Origin: Citrobacter werkmanii NBRC 105721
Lineage (GTDB): Bacteria > Pseudomonadota > Gammaproteobacteria > Enterobacterales > Enterobacteriaceae
Length of the DNA stretch: 64,000 nucleotides
Direction of reading: 5' to 3'
Assembly: GCA_000759755.1 (NCBI GenBank)
Contig: BBMW01000017.1
Span: 1 to 64,000, forward strand
This document shows, in pieces, positions 40,234 to 49,185 of the stretch. The notes below the pieces were generated by a model that made no database searches, was not told the origin of the DNA, and was given only the letters and a program-made list of their open reading frames with translations. The first letter of the stretch is position 1, and each line of letters begins with the position of its first letter. Both the position numbers and the translations under genes were made by a program.

Positions 40234-41175
40234 ATGCGTTTGAAGCCATTAGTGACCGCGCTCTGTGCTGGCGCACTGCTTGCTGCAGCTCCGTTTGTGC
40301 AGGCAAAAGAACTGAAATCGATCGGCGTTACGGTGGGCGACCTGGCGAACCCATTCTTCGTGCAAATAACCAAAGGCGCGGAGCTGGAGGCACGTAAACT
40401 GGCGGGTGATAGCGTCAAAGTGACGCTGGTCTCCAGCGGCTACGATCTGGGGCAACAGGTGTCGCAAATCGACAACTTTATTGCCGCCAAAGTCGACATG
40501 ATTATCCTTAACGCCGCGGACTCCAAAGGCATCGGTCCGGCGGTAAAACGCGCGAAAGACGCCGGGATTGTGGTGGTGGCCGTTGACGTGGCGGCGGAAG
40601 GCGCAGACGCGACCATCACCTCCGATAACACTCAGGCGGGTGAAATGGCCTGCAAATACATTACCGACCGTCTGAAAGGGAAAGGCAACGTCGTCATCAT
40701 CAACGGACCGCCGGTTTCCGCCGTCCAGAACCGTGTGGAAGGCTGCCAGACCGAGTTCAAACGCCATCCGGACATCAAGGTGCTGTCGTATAACCAAAAC
40801 GCCAAAGGCAGCCGCGAGGGCGGGCTGGAGATCATGACCGCGCTGCTGGCGGCAAATCCGAAGATCGACGGTGTATTCGCCATTAACGATCCCACGGCGA
40901 TCGGTGCCGATCTGGCGGCAAAACAGGCGCAGCGTAACGAATTCTTTATTGTCGGCGTCGACGGATCGCCAGACGGTGAAGAGGCGCTGAAGCGCGAAAA
41001 CTCATTATTTGTGGCGACGCCGGCACAAGATCCGCAGGTGATGGCTGCCAAAGCGGTCGAAATCGGCTATGACATACTGCAGGGGAAACCCGCCCCAAAA
41101 GAGCCCGTGCTGATCCCGGTGACAATGATCGATAAAAACAACGTTGCCAATTATAAAGGTTGGACGGTGAAATAA
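40234..41175 (+). CDS. Periplasmic sugar-binding protein (RbsB/YtfQ type)
   Basis: 313-residue secreted type I periplasmic binding protein. The signal peptide is residues 1-24, ending VQA before KELKSIGVTVGDLANPFF. Conserved features are AAKVDMIILNAADSKG, INGPPVSAVQNRVEGC and FAINDPTAIGADLAA. The start has GAGGAAACGAG upstream. Its third position in the operon is unusual, because many CUT2 operons put the binding protein first. Ligand unknown. Confidence 0.9.
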   Translation: MRLKPLVTALCAGALLAAAPFVQAKELKSIGVTVGDLANPFFVQITKGAELEARKLAGDSVKVTLVSSGYDLGQQVSQIDNFIAAKVDMIILNAADSKGIGPAVKRAKDAGIVVVAVDVAAEGADATITSDNTQAGEMACKYITDRLKGKGNVVIINGPPVSAVQNRVEGCQTEFKRHPDIKVLSYNQNAKGSREGGLEIMTALLAANPKIDGVFAINDPTAIGADLAAKQAQRNEFFIVGVDGSPDGEEALKRENSLFVATPAQDPQVMAAKAVEIGYDILQGKPAPKEPVLIPVTMIDKNNVANYKGWTVK

Positions 41176-41190
41176 CCCGCCACAGCAACG

Positions 41191-41273
41191 TCGGATAGCG
41201 GCAAAAATGCCTTCTCCGGCCTACAAGATCGGTATGAATTTGTAGGCCGGAGAAGCGCAGCGCCATCCGGCAT
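41191..41273. repeat. BIME between binding-protein and isomerase genes
   Basis: Paired REP units (TCGGATAGCGGCAAAAATGCC...TCCGGCCTAC and GTAGGCCGGAGAAGCGC...GCCATCCGGC) in opposite orientation. They separate transport from catabolic genes and may uncouple expression of the two halves. Confidence 0.85.
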
Positions 41274-41294
41274 TATTCTAAGGAGAATTCTGCG

Positions 41295-41978
41295 ATGAAA
41301 CGCTCCGCAATAAACGAAATCCTTGGCCACACGCGCCAGTTTTTTTCTCTGCACGACGTGCACCTCCCCCCTTTCGCCAGTTTCCCGCCGACCCAATGGC
41401 GCAAGCTTGATGCTTCTGCCTGGAGCGAAGTTTTCGACCTTAAGCTCGGTTGGGATGTCACCGCCTTTGGCGGCAACAATTTCGCCGCGCAAGGGTTAAC
41501 GCTGTTCACCCTGCGTAATGGCTCGCCGAAAGGTATGCCTTACGAGAAATGCTACGCCGAGAAAATCATGCATGTTCGCGAGGCGCAGGTCACGCCGATG
41601 CATTTTCACTGGCGCAAACGCGAAGACATTATCAATCGTGGCGGCGGTAATTTAATAGTGGAACTGTGGAATGCGGGGCTGCGGGAGCAAACGGAGGACA
41701 GCGACGTGAACGTGGTGATTGACGGCTGTCGGCAAACCCATGCCGCGGGCAGCCAACTGCGCCTGACGCCGGGTGAGAGCATCTGCCTGCCGCCGGGCCT
41801 GTATCACAGCTTCTGGGCGGAAAAAGGTTTTGGCGACGTGCTGGTTGGCGAGGTCTCATCTATTAATGACGACGACCACGATAACCATTTTCTGCAACCT
41901 ATCACCCGCTATAACGACATTGAAGAAGATGAACCGGCGCAGCTGGTGCTGTGTAACGAATATCGCCTGTTCCGCTAA
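41295..41978 (+). CDS. D-lyxose isomerase (cupin sugar isomerase)
   Basis: 227-residue cupin enzyme interconverting D-lyxose and D-xylulose, also able in homologues to act on D-mannose/D-fructose. The length equals the characterised E. coli O157:H7 enzyme (EcSI). Four metal ligands sit at the expected positions: H103 and H105 (PMHFHW), E110 (KRED) and H171 (LYHSFW). K109 and R-rich surroundings are also conserved. An AAGGAGAA ribosome-binding site precedes it. It is the first catabolic gene after the BIME, followed at 14 bp by the aldolase gene. The reaction is supported by family resemblance; the physiological substrate is inferred. Confidence 0.87.
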   Translation: MKRSAINEILGHTRQFFSLHDVHLPPFASFPPTQWRKLDASAWSEVFDLKLGWDVTAFGGNNFAAQGLTLFTLRNGSPKGMPYEKCYAEKIMHVREAQVTPMHFHWRKREDIINRGGGNLIVELWNAGLREQTEDSDVNVVIDGCRQTHAAGSQLRLTPGESICLPPGLYHSFWAEKGFGDVLVGEVSSINDDDHDNHFLQPITRYNDIEEDEPAQLVLCNEYRLFR

Positions 41979-41992
41979 CCAAGGAGCGCATT

Positions 41993-42853
41993 ATGCCGTT
42001 GATATCTCTCGCCGATGGCCTCGCCCATGCCCGTGAGCACCGCTATGCATTAGGCGCATTTAACGTTCTGGACTCGCATTTCCTGCGCGCCCTGTTTGCC
42101 GCGGCTAAACAGGAACGTTCGCCGTTTATCATCAACATCGCCGAGGTGCATTTTAAATATATCTCGCTGGATTCTCTGGTCGAAGCGGTCAAATTCGAAG
42201 CCGCCAGGCACGACATTCCGGTGGTGCTGAACCTTGACCACGGCCTGCACTTTGAGTCAGTGGTGCGGGCGCTACGCTTAGGTTTCAGTTCAGTGATGTT
42301 CGATGGCTCCACGCTGGAGTATGAAGAAAATATCCGCCAGACCCGCGAAGTGGTGAAGATGTGTCATGCCGTCGGCGTCTCGGTGGAAGCCGAACTGGGT
42401 GCGGTGGGCGGTGATGAGGGCGGCGCGCTGTACGGTCATGCTGACGAGTCGTTGTTTACCGACCCGATGATGGCGCGTGATTTCGTCGACAGAACCGGGA
42501 TTGACGCGCTGGCGGTCGCCATTGGCAATGCGCACGGCAAATATAAAGGCGAACCGGAACTCGACTTCCCGCGTCTGGACGCTATTCGCCAGCAGGCGGC
42601 GATCCCGCTGGTACTGCACGGCGGTTCAGGCATCAGCGATAACGATTTCAAGCGCGTAATTGAACTCGGTATTCACAAAATCAACTTCTATACCGGCATG
42701 TCGCAGGCGGCGCTGACAGCGGTAGAGTCGCGGATGGCCAATCGCCAGTCGCTGTACGACGAGTTTGCCGAACTGCTGCTGGCCATTGAAGAGGCCATTA
42801 CCGATACCGTTTCTGAACAAATGCGCATTTTTGGCAGTGCGGGGCAGGTCTGA
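41993..42853 (+). CDS. Class II ketose-(bis)phosphate aldolase
   Basis: 286-residue zinc-dependent aldolase of the fructose/tagatose-bisphosphate family (GatY/KbaY/FbaA relatives). The active-site NLDHGLHFESV holds the catalytic Asp and a zinc His (near 82-83). Further zinc His residues lie in IGNAHGKYKG (near 180) and VLHGGSGI (near 208). AELGAVGG is typical of the GatY/KbaY group. AAGGAG precedes the start. Its stop overlaps the kinase start by 1 bp (TGATG). Cleavage of a ketose 1-phosphate or 1,6-bisphosphate to DHAP plus an aldehyde is expected. Confidence 0.9.
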   Translation: MPLISLADGLAHAREHRYALGAFNVLDSHFLRALFAAAKQERSPFIINIAEVHFKYISLDSLVEAVKFEAARHDIPVVLNLDHGLHFESVVRALRLGFSSVMFDGSTLEYEENIRQTREVVKMCHAVGVSVEAELGAVGGDEGGALYGHADESLFTDPMMARDFVDRTGIDALAVAIGNAHGKYKGEPELDFPRLDAIRQQAAIPLVLHGGSGISDNDFKRVIELGIHKINFYTGMSQAALTAVESRMANRQSLYDEFAELLLAIEEAITDTVSEQMRIFGSAGQV

Positions 42854-43854
42854 TGGAACGCAAAGGCGTTATCGCCGCAGGCAACATGCTGGTCGATCAT
42901 GTCCATCAAATTGTGCAGTGGCCGGAACGCGGCTGGCTGGCAGAAATCACTCGTAGCGAACGCGCCACGGGCGGTGCGCCGCTGAACGTGCTGCTGACGC
43001 TGGCAAAAATGCACACTGGGCTGCCGTTGCAGGCGGTGGGGTTAATCGGTCAGGACAGCGACGGCGACTACATCATGGCGATGCTGGAGCAGTATCACGT
43101 TAATCGCCAACATGTGCAGCGCACCACATTCGCCCCCACATCGATGTCGCAGGTGATGACCGATCCCAGCGGTCAGCGCACTTTTTTTCATTCGCCCGGT
43201 GCCAATCGACTACTGGATTTACCCGCCTTTGAGCAACTGGATACCTCGATGAAAATCTTCCATCTTGGCTATCTGCTGCTGCTCGACAGTCTGGACATGC
43301 CGGATGAGGAGTACGGGACGCGTAGCGCACGGCTGCTGGCGCAAATGCGCGACAACGGCTTTGAAACGTCGTTGGATCTGGTCTCGCGTAAGGGCGATCC
43401 GCGCTACCAACTACTGGTGATGCCGGCCCTGCGCCATCTCGACTATCTGGTGATTAACGAGCTGGAGGCCGGGGAGTTCAGCGGGCTGGAGATTCGCCAG
43501 CCCAACGGCGAGCTGCATATTCCCCATATCGCTACCGCCGCGCGCGAACTGCTGGATGCAGGCGTGCGCCAGCGGGTGGTGATCCACTGCCCGGAAGGTG
43601 CCTGGGGTGAAACGCCGGATCTGCCGGGCGTCTGGATACCGTCACAGTTACTGGCGCAAGAAGAGATTGTCGGTAGCGTCGGCGCAGGAGATGCGTTTTG
43701 CGCCGGATTTCTGTATGGCTGTCATGAGCGCTGGTCGCTGGCAGACAGCATCAGACTGGCGCACGCCTGTGCGCGGGCAAGCTTGCTGTGCGCTAACGCG
43801 ATAGATGGCGCGAAAACGCTGGCAGAGTTAAAAGCGACTATGGCTGATGCCTGA
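42853..43854 (+). CDS. PfkB-family sugar kinase
   Basis: 333-residue ribokinase/PfkB-family kinase. N-terminal NMLVDHVHQIVQ and the GGAPLNVLLTLAKM motif (PfkB signature 1) are visible. IGLIGQDSDGDY follows, and signature 2 near residue 280 is GSVGAGDAFCAGFLYG, with the catalytic Asp in GAGD. The start overlaps the aldolase stop. It probably phosphorylates the ketose made by the isomerase before aldol cleavage. Whether at C1 or C5/C6 cannot be told. It is the last gene of the operon, convergent with the response-regulator gene 3 bp away. Confidence 0.9.
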   Translation: MERKGVIAAGNMLVDHVHQIVQWPERGWLAEITRSERATGGAPLNVLLTLAKMHTGLPLQAVGLIGQDSDGDYIMAMLEQYHVNRQHVQRTTFAPTSMSQVMTDPSGQRTFFHSPGANRLLDLPAFEQLDTSMKIFHLGYLLLLDSLDMPDEEYGTRSARLLAQMRDNGFETSLDLVSRKGDPRYQLLVMPALRHLDYLVINELEAGEFSGLEIRQPNGELHIPHIATAARELLDAGVRQRVVIHCPEGAWGETPDLPGVWIPSQLLAQEEIVGSVGAGDAFCAGFLYGCHERWSLADSIRLAHACARASLLCANAIDGAKTLAELKATMADA

Positions 43855-43857
43855 CGA

Positions 43858-44589
43858 TCACGCCGCTTTATCGTGATGCTGCACATCGGCGGCAAACACA
43901 TAGCCCAGCCCGCGCAGGGTTTTGATCAGCATTGGCTGGTGCGGGTTGTTCTCTATTTTGCGCCGCAGCCGCATGATTAACACGTCAATAGTGCGGTCAA
44001 ACACCTCAACGCTGTCGCTGCGCGTCAGTTCCAGCAATTGCTCACGGCTGAGCACCCGACGAGCGTTTTGCGCCAGCGCCAGCAGCAGGCTGTATTCGCC
44101 CTGCGTCAGCTCCACCTTCAGTTGTTGAGGGTTATGTAACTGGCAACCGGCGGTATCCAGATGCCAGCCATTAAAGGAAAGTCCCGTGGTTTGCGGGCTG
44201 CCGCTTTCAGGCGTCAACACGCCAACGCGTCTGAGCACCGCCTTTACCCGCGCCACCAGCACCCGCGCATTGAACGGTTTCCCGATATAGTCGTCAGCGC
44301 CCATTTCCAGTCCGACCACCACATCCGACTCGCTGCCTAAGCCCGTCAGCATGACTACCGGTAATCCGGGCCTCATCTTTTGCACCTGCTGCAACACCAT
44401 CAGACCGTTGATATCGGGCAACATCATGTCCAGCAATACCAGAGCGATATCCGGCTGAGTCTCAATGCAGCGCAGCGCCTCCTGTCCGCTATGGCACGCG
44501 CTCACTGCAAAGACGTGCTCGCTCAGCACGTCCTGTAATAGCGTGCAAACAGCCTCGTCATCATCCACAACCAGTATGGCTGGCTTCAT
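43858..44589 (-). CDS. OmpR-family response regulator of the sugar locus
   Basis: 243-residue regulator. The receiver domain carries acidic VDDDE near residues 8-12, phospho-acceptor D54 (LLDMMLPDING), the Thr in MLTGLGSE and the Lys in DDYIGKPFNARVL. The winged-helix domain covers about 140-235, with VEVFDRTIDVLIMRLRRKIENNP as recognition helix region and TLRGLGYVF at the end. No other kinase lies near it, so the hybrid kinase at 35270-37534 is its likely partner, with the two genes framing the sugar operon. It resembles TorR-like regulators. Confidence 0.88.
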   Translation of the reverse strand: MKPAILVVDDDEAVCTLLQDVLSEHVFAVSACHSGQEALRCIETQPDIALVLLDMMLPDINGLMVLQQVQKMRPGLPVVMLTGLGSESDVVVGLEMGADDYIGKPFNARVLVARVKAVLRRVGVLTPESGSPQTTGLSFNGWHLDTAGCQLHNPQQLKVELTQGEYSLLLALAQNARRVLSREQLLELTRSDSVEVFDRTIDVLIMRLRRKIENNPHQPMLIKTLRGLGYVFAADVQHHDKAA

Positions 44590-44718
44590 TGTTTTTCCCC
44601 ATTTCAGGCCAACTTAAATGAGTGTGATTGATTCTGCACAGAGTGACAGCGATAAGGCACAAGGTTGTGCGGGAAACATAACCTCGGTCACACTGCCGGA
44701 CCGTCACGTATTGGAGAT

Positions 44719-44739
44719 TCGTCACGTCAAATATGACGA
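44719..44739. promoter_or_regulatory. Candidate FhlA activator site of fdhF
   Basis: Inverted repeat TCGTCA-N9-TGACGA, roughly 100-115 bp upstream of the expected sigma-54 transcription start, where the E. coli fdhF upstream activating sequence lies. A further TCGTCA copy occurs at 44751-44756. Confidence 0.6.
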
Positions 44740-44808
44740 CAGCCTGTTTTTCGTCAGAGTTTTGACCAAAAATCGCCCGTAATATTGACTAATGCCCCTG
44801 AAAAAAAC

Positions 44809-44824
44809 ATGGCATAAAAGATGC
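44809..44824 (+). promoter_or_regulatory. Sigma-54 promoter of fdhF
   Basis: TGGCATAAAAGATGCA matches TGGCAY-N5-TTGCW with the invariant GG and GC elements at correct spacing. It lies 54 bp upstream of fdhF, whose E. coli orthologue is transcribed by RpoN with FhlA. Confidence 0.85.
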
Positions 44825-44877
44825 ATAAGCAAAGCGACAAGCGCGTATGCGCGATTTGATTAACTGGAGCGAGACCG

Positions 44878-47025
44878 ATGAAAAAAGTCGTCACGGTTTG
44901 CCCATATTGCGCATCAGGTTGCAAAATCAACCTGGTGGTCGATAACGGCAAAATCGTCCGGGCTGAGGCGGCGCAGGGGAAAACCAACCAGGGTACCCTG
45001 TGTCTGAAGGGCTACTATGGCTGGGATTTTATTAATGATACCCAGATCCTGACCCCTCGCCTGAAAACCCCAATGATCCGTCGCCAGCGTGGCGGCAAAC
45101 TGGAATCTGTTTCCTGGGATGAAGCGCTGAATTACGTCGCCGATCGCCTGAGCGCCATCAAAGCGAAATACGGCCCGGACGCTATTCAGACGACCGGGTC
45201 ATCTCGCGGTACAGGTAACGAAACCAACTATGTAATGCAAAAATTCGCGCGCGCCGTTATTGGTACCAATAACGTTGACTGCTGCGCTCGCGTCTGACAC
45301 GGCCCATCGGTTGCAGGTCTGCACCAATCGGTCGGTAACGGCGCAATGAGTAATGCTATCAATGAAATTGATAACACGGATTTAGTGTTCATCTTCGGGT
45401 ATAACCCGGCGGATTCCCACCCGATCGTGGCGAATCACGTGATTAACGCTAAACGTAACGGGGCGAAAATTATCGTCTGCGATCCGCGCAAAATTGAAAC
45501 CGCGCGTATTGCCGACATGCACATCGCGTTGAAAAACGGCTCGAATATCGCGCTGCTCAACGCCATGGGGCATGTCATCATCGAAGAAAAACTGTACGAC
45601 CAGGCGTTCGTCGCCTCCCGTACGGAAGGATTCGAAGAGTACAGCAAGATTGTCGAAGGCTATACGCCGGAGTCTGTCGAAGATATCACGGGCGTTAGCG
45701 CGCACGATATTCGTCAGGCTGCGCGTATGTACGCCACGGCGAAAAGCGCGGCGATTCTGTGGGGCATGGGTGTGACCCAGTTCTATCAGGGTGTGGAAAC
45801 CGTGCGTTCACTGACCAGCCTCGCGATGCTGACCGGTAACCTCGGTAAGCCAAGCGTGGGCGTTAACCCGGTTCGTGGCCAGAACAACGTTCAGGGTGCC
45901 TGCGACATGGGCGCGCTGCCGGATACCTATCCGGGCTATCAGTACGTTAAATTCCCGGAAAACCGCGAGAAGTTCGCTAAAGCCTGGGGCGTGGAAAGCC
46001 TGCCTGCACATACCGGCTATCGCATCAGCGAACTGCCGCACCGTGCGGCGCATGGCGAAGTGCGCGCGGCGTACATTATGGGTGAAGATCCATTACAGAC
46101 CGATGCTGAGCTCTCCGCAGTGCGCAAAGGCTTTGAGGATCTGGAACTGGTCATCGTGCAGGATATCTTCATGACCAAAACCGCCGCTGCCGCAGACGTT
46201 ATTTTACCGTCTACGTCATGGGGCGAGCATGAAGGCGTCTTCTCTGCGGCTGACCGTGGCTTCCAGCGCTTCTTTAAAGCCGTTGAGCCGAAGTGGGATC
46301 TGAAAACGGACTGGCAGATTATCAGTGAAATCGCCACCCGTATGGGCTACCCGATGCACTACAACAACACCCAGGAAATCTGGGACGAGTTGCGTCATCT
46401 GTGCCCGGATTTCTACGGCGCCACTTACGAGAAAATGGGCGAACTGGGCTATATCCAGTGGCCTTGCCGCGACACCTCAGATGCCGACCAGGGTACGTCT
46501 TACCTCTTCAAAGAGAAGTTTGACACCCCGAACGGCCTGGCGCAGTTCTTCACCTGCGACTGGGTAGCGCCAATCGACAAACTCACCCCAGAGTACCCGA
46601 TGGTACTGTCGACGGTGCGTGAAGTCGGCCACTACTCTTGCCGTTCGATGACCGGTAACTGTGCGGCGCTGGCCGCGCTGGCGGATGAGCCTGGTTATGC
46701 CCAGATCAACACCGCTGACGCAGAGCGTCTGGGTATTCAGGATGAAGATCTGGTGTGGGTTAACTCACGTAAAGGCCGGGTTATTACCCGCGCGGCAGTC
46801 AGCGATCGTCCAAACAAAGGTGCGATTTACATGACCTACCAGTGGTGGATTGGGGCATGTAATGAACTGGTAACCGAGAACTTAAGCCCGATTACCAAAA
46901 CGCCGGAGTACAAATACTGTGCCGTTAACGTTGAACGCATTGCCGATCAGCGCGCTGCCGAGCAGTATGTTATTGATGAGTACACCAAGCTGAAAGCCAG
47001 CCTGCGCGAAAGCGCGATGGGTTAG
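44878..47025 (+). CDS. fdhF: FdhF, selenocysteine formate dehydrogenase H
   Basis: Molybdopterin enzyme oxidising formate to CO2 in the formate hydrogenlyase complex. The reading frame has an in-frame TGA at codon 140 (45295-45297) in the context CARV-Sec-HGPSV, the known selenocysteine site. Reading through it gives 715 residues, equal to E. coli FdhF. The N-terminal 4Fe-4S motif CPYCASGCKINLVVDNGKIVRAEAAQGKTNQGTLC supplies cysteines near 8, 11, 15 and 42. Molybdopterin-binding regions include GNLGKPSVGVNPVRGQNNVQGACDMG. It must not be split into two genes or called a pseudogene. A sigma-54 promoter lies upstream and a terminator downstream. Confidence 0.96.
45295..45335 (+). promoter_or_regulatory. 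SECIS element of fdhF
   Basis: The UGA codon is followed by a hairpin whose apical part GGTTGCAGGTCTGCACC (45309-45325) has the GGUCU loop recognised by SelB in E. coli fdhF. The lower stem extends to about 45335. The sequence appears unchanged from E. coli in the critical region. Confidence 0.88.
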
Positions 47026-47049
47026 TCCGTTTACGTACCTGTTCTGCAA

Positions 47050-47077
47050 CAGCCTCCGCCCGGAGGCTGTTTTTTTA
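47050..47077 (+). terminator. Rho-independent terminator of fdhF
   Basis: Stem CAGCCTCCG (47050-47058) with CGGAGGCTG (47061-47069), followed by seven T residues, 25 bp after the fdhF stop. Confidence 0.92.
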
Positions 47078-47128
47078 TCCATACGATCTCTTTATACTGT
47101 TCATTCCGTACCCTAAATAAAACTCAAA

Positions 47129-47818
47129 ATGAAACAACTTTTTGCATTGATGTTCCTCGTGACATTCTTTGCCCATGCCAGTGATACTGAGCCAGGAAGC
47201 CAGTATTTACAGGCAGCAGAGGCAGGTGACCGACGCGCACAGTATTTCCTCGCCGATACCTGGTTCAGTTCAGGCGATTTGAGTAAAGCCGAATACTGGG
47301 CGCAAAAAGCCGCCGACAACGGTGATGCGGATGCATATGCTTTGTTGGCGCAGATTAAGATAACCAACCCGGTCAGTCTGGATTACCCTCAGGCCAAAAC
47401 GCTGGCGGAAAAAGCGACGCAGGCGGGCAGTAAGGCTGGGGAAATTACGCTGGCGCGTATTCTGGTGAACACCCAGGCAGGCCGCACCGATTACCCCAAA
47501 GCCATTACCTTGCTGCAAAACGCCTCCGAGGATCTGGAGAATGACTCCGCCGTCGACGCGCAAATGCTGCTCGGGCTGATTTACGCCAACGGCGTAGGCA
47601 TTCCTGCTGACGATGAGAAAGCGACGTGGTATTTCAAGCGTAGTTCAGCCATTTCCCGCACCGGTTATTCCGAATACTGGGCCGGGATGATGTTCTTAAA
47701 CGGCGAGCAGGGTTTTATCGAGAAGAATAAACAGAAAGCGCTGCACTGGTTGAATCTGAGCTGTATGGAAGGATTCGATACCGGCTGCGAAGAGTTTGAT
47801 AAGTTAACCAACGGGTAA
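47129..47818 (+). CDS. yjcO: YjcO, secreted Sel1-repeat protein
   Basis: 229-residue periplasmic protein of unknown function. The length equals E. coli YjcO. The signal peptide is about residues 1-18 (LFALMFLVTFFAHA). Several Sel1-like (TPR-related) repeats follow, for example AEAGDRRAQYFLADTWFSSGDLSKAEYWAQKAADNGDADAYALLA and MLLGLIYANGVGIPADDEKATWYFKRSS. Sel1 repeats usually mediate protein contacts. It is convergent with gltP, with a REP unit between. Confidence 0.92.
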   Translation: MKQLFALMFLVTFFAHASDTEPGSQYLQAAEAGDRRAQYFLADTWFSSGDLSKAEYWAQKAADNGDADAYALLAQIKITNPVSLDYPQAKTLAEKATQAGSKAGEITLARILVNTQAGRTDYPKAITLLQNASEDLENDSAVDAQMLLGLIYANGVGIPADDEKATWYFKRSSAISRTGYSEYWAGMMFLNGEQGFIEKNKQKALHWLNLSCMEGFDTGCEEFDKLTNG

Positions 47819-47829
47819 TAGTTTGCATT

Positions 47830-47859
47830 GCCGGATGGCGGCGCAAGCGCCATCCGGCA
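47830..47859. repeat. REP unit between yjcO and gltP
   Basis: GCCGGATGGCGGCGCAAGCGCCATCCGGC is a nearly perfect palindrome between convergent genes. Confidence 0.85.
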
Positions 47860-47871
47860 ATCTGTCATTAA

Positions 47872-49185
47872 TTACTGATTAGCGGTCTTATCAAATTTAC
47901 CCAGCACATCGCGCTCATAGGCCAGCGCTTTCTTGCGGTCAAATTTATGTTCCCACTTGGCGATAACCAGCACGGCCAGCGCATTACCCACCACGTTCAG
48001 CGCAGTACGCGCCATATCGAGGATACGGTCAACACCGGCAATAAACGCCAGACCTTCCAGCGGGATCCCAACGCTGCCGAGCGTTGCCAGCAGCACCACA
48101 AAAGATACGCCCGGCACGCCCGCAATCCCTTTCGAGGTCACCATCAGCGTCAGCACCAGCACGATTTCCTGCCACAGCGACAGATCGATACCGTACAACT
48201 GAGCAATAAAGATAGCGGCGATACTCTGGTACAGCGTTGAACCATCAAGGTTGAATGAGTAACCGGTCGGCACCACAAAGCTGGTGATTGACGCCGGTGC
48301 GCCGTAGGCTTCCATCTTCTCGATAATACGCGGCAGCACGCTCTCGGAACTGGCGGTCGAGTAGGCCAGAATCAGCTCGTCTTTCAGAATGCGGATCAGG
48401 ATCCAGATGCTCAAGCCGCAGATACGCGCCACGATCCCCAACACCACCAGCGCGAAGAACAGGATGGCGAAATGCACCAACAGCACCAGCTTCGCCAGCG
48501 GCCACAGGGAGGCAAAACCGAAGTTCGCGACGGTAACAGCGATCAGCGCAAAAACGCCGACTGGCGCGTAACGCATCACCATGTGCGTCACTTTAAACAT
48601 GGTTTCGGAGATAGAGCGGAATACCGTTACCAGCGGCTCGCGGTGAGTTGCCGGCAGAGAAGACAGACCTAAACCGAACAGTACCGAGAAGAAGATAATC
48701 GGCAGCATGTCGCCTTTTGCCATCGACGCGACGATGTTGGTCGGCACCAGTGACAAAATCGTGCCCATCAGTCCATGCGCGTGGCTCTGTACTTCCGCGG
48801 TGGTGCTCTGATATTTCGAAATATCGACGGTTGCCAGTTGCGACATATCTACCCCGGTACCGGGCTGGAACACGTTCGCCAGCGTGATACCAAGGATAAT
48901 CGCCACGGTGGTGATCACTTCGAAATAGATAATCGTTTTGGCGCCAATACGACCCAACTGTTTGGCATCACCTACCCCGGCGATACCGACAATCAATGTA
49001 GAGATAACAATTGGTACGACGATCATTTTGATCAGGTGGATAAAGATATCGCCCGCCGGAGACAGCAGGTTTACAATCAGCCATTCACGGCTGTCACTAT
49101 GGTAATGCAGGTAACTCCCTAGCAGAATGCCCAGCACCATAGCGATTAGAATCTGCCATGCCAGGCTGACTTTCAAATTTTTCAT
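47872..49185 (-). CDS. gltP: GltP, glutamate/aspartate:H+ symporter
   Basis: DAACS-family proton symporter for L-glutamate and L-aspartate. It has 437 aa, equal to E. coli. Eight membrane spans and two re-entrant loops are expected. The serine-rich motif STASSESVLPRIIEKMEAYGAP (near 270-290) and the NLDGSTLYQSIAAIF and MVTSKGIAGVPGVSFVVL motifs are diagnostic. The start at 49185 matches the family. A 12-residue upstream extension to 49221 would cross a leader hairpin. Confidence 0.96.
   Translation of the reverse strand: MKNLKVSLAWQILIAMVLGILLGSYLHYHSDSREWLIVNLLSPAGDIFIHLIKMIVVPIVISTLIVGIAGVGDAKQLGRIGAKTIIYFEVITTVAIILGITLANVFQPGTGVDMSQLATVDISKYQSTTAEVQSHAHGLMGTILSLVPTNIVASMAKGDMLPIIFFSVLFGLGLSSLPATHREPLVTVFRSISETMFKVTHMVMRYAPVGVFALIAVTVANFGFASLWPLAKLVLLVHFAILFFALVVLGIVARICGLSIWILIRILKDELILAYSTASSESVLPRIIEKMEAYGAPASITSFVVPTGYSFNLDGSTLYQSIAAIFIAQLYGIDLSLWQEIVLVLTLMVTSKGIAGVPGVSFVVLLATLGSVGIPLEGLAFIAGVDRILDMARTALNVVGNALAVLVIAKWEHKFDRKKALAYERDVLGKFDKTANQ

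Noticed and set aside
35270-44589. The sugar locus as the E. coli allose (als) operon
   Set aside because: It lacks RpiB, an epimerase (AlsE) and a ROK kinase (AlsK), and instead has a lyxose isomerase, class II aldolase and PfkB kinase with a two-component system.
45295-45297. In-frame TGA in fdhF as a nonsense mutation or gene boundary
   Set aside because: Codon 140, the CARV-x-HGPSV context and the following SECIS hairpin show it is the selenocysteine codon.
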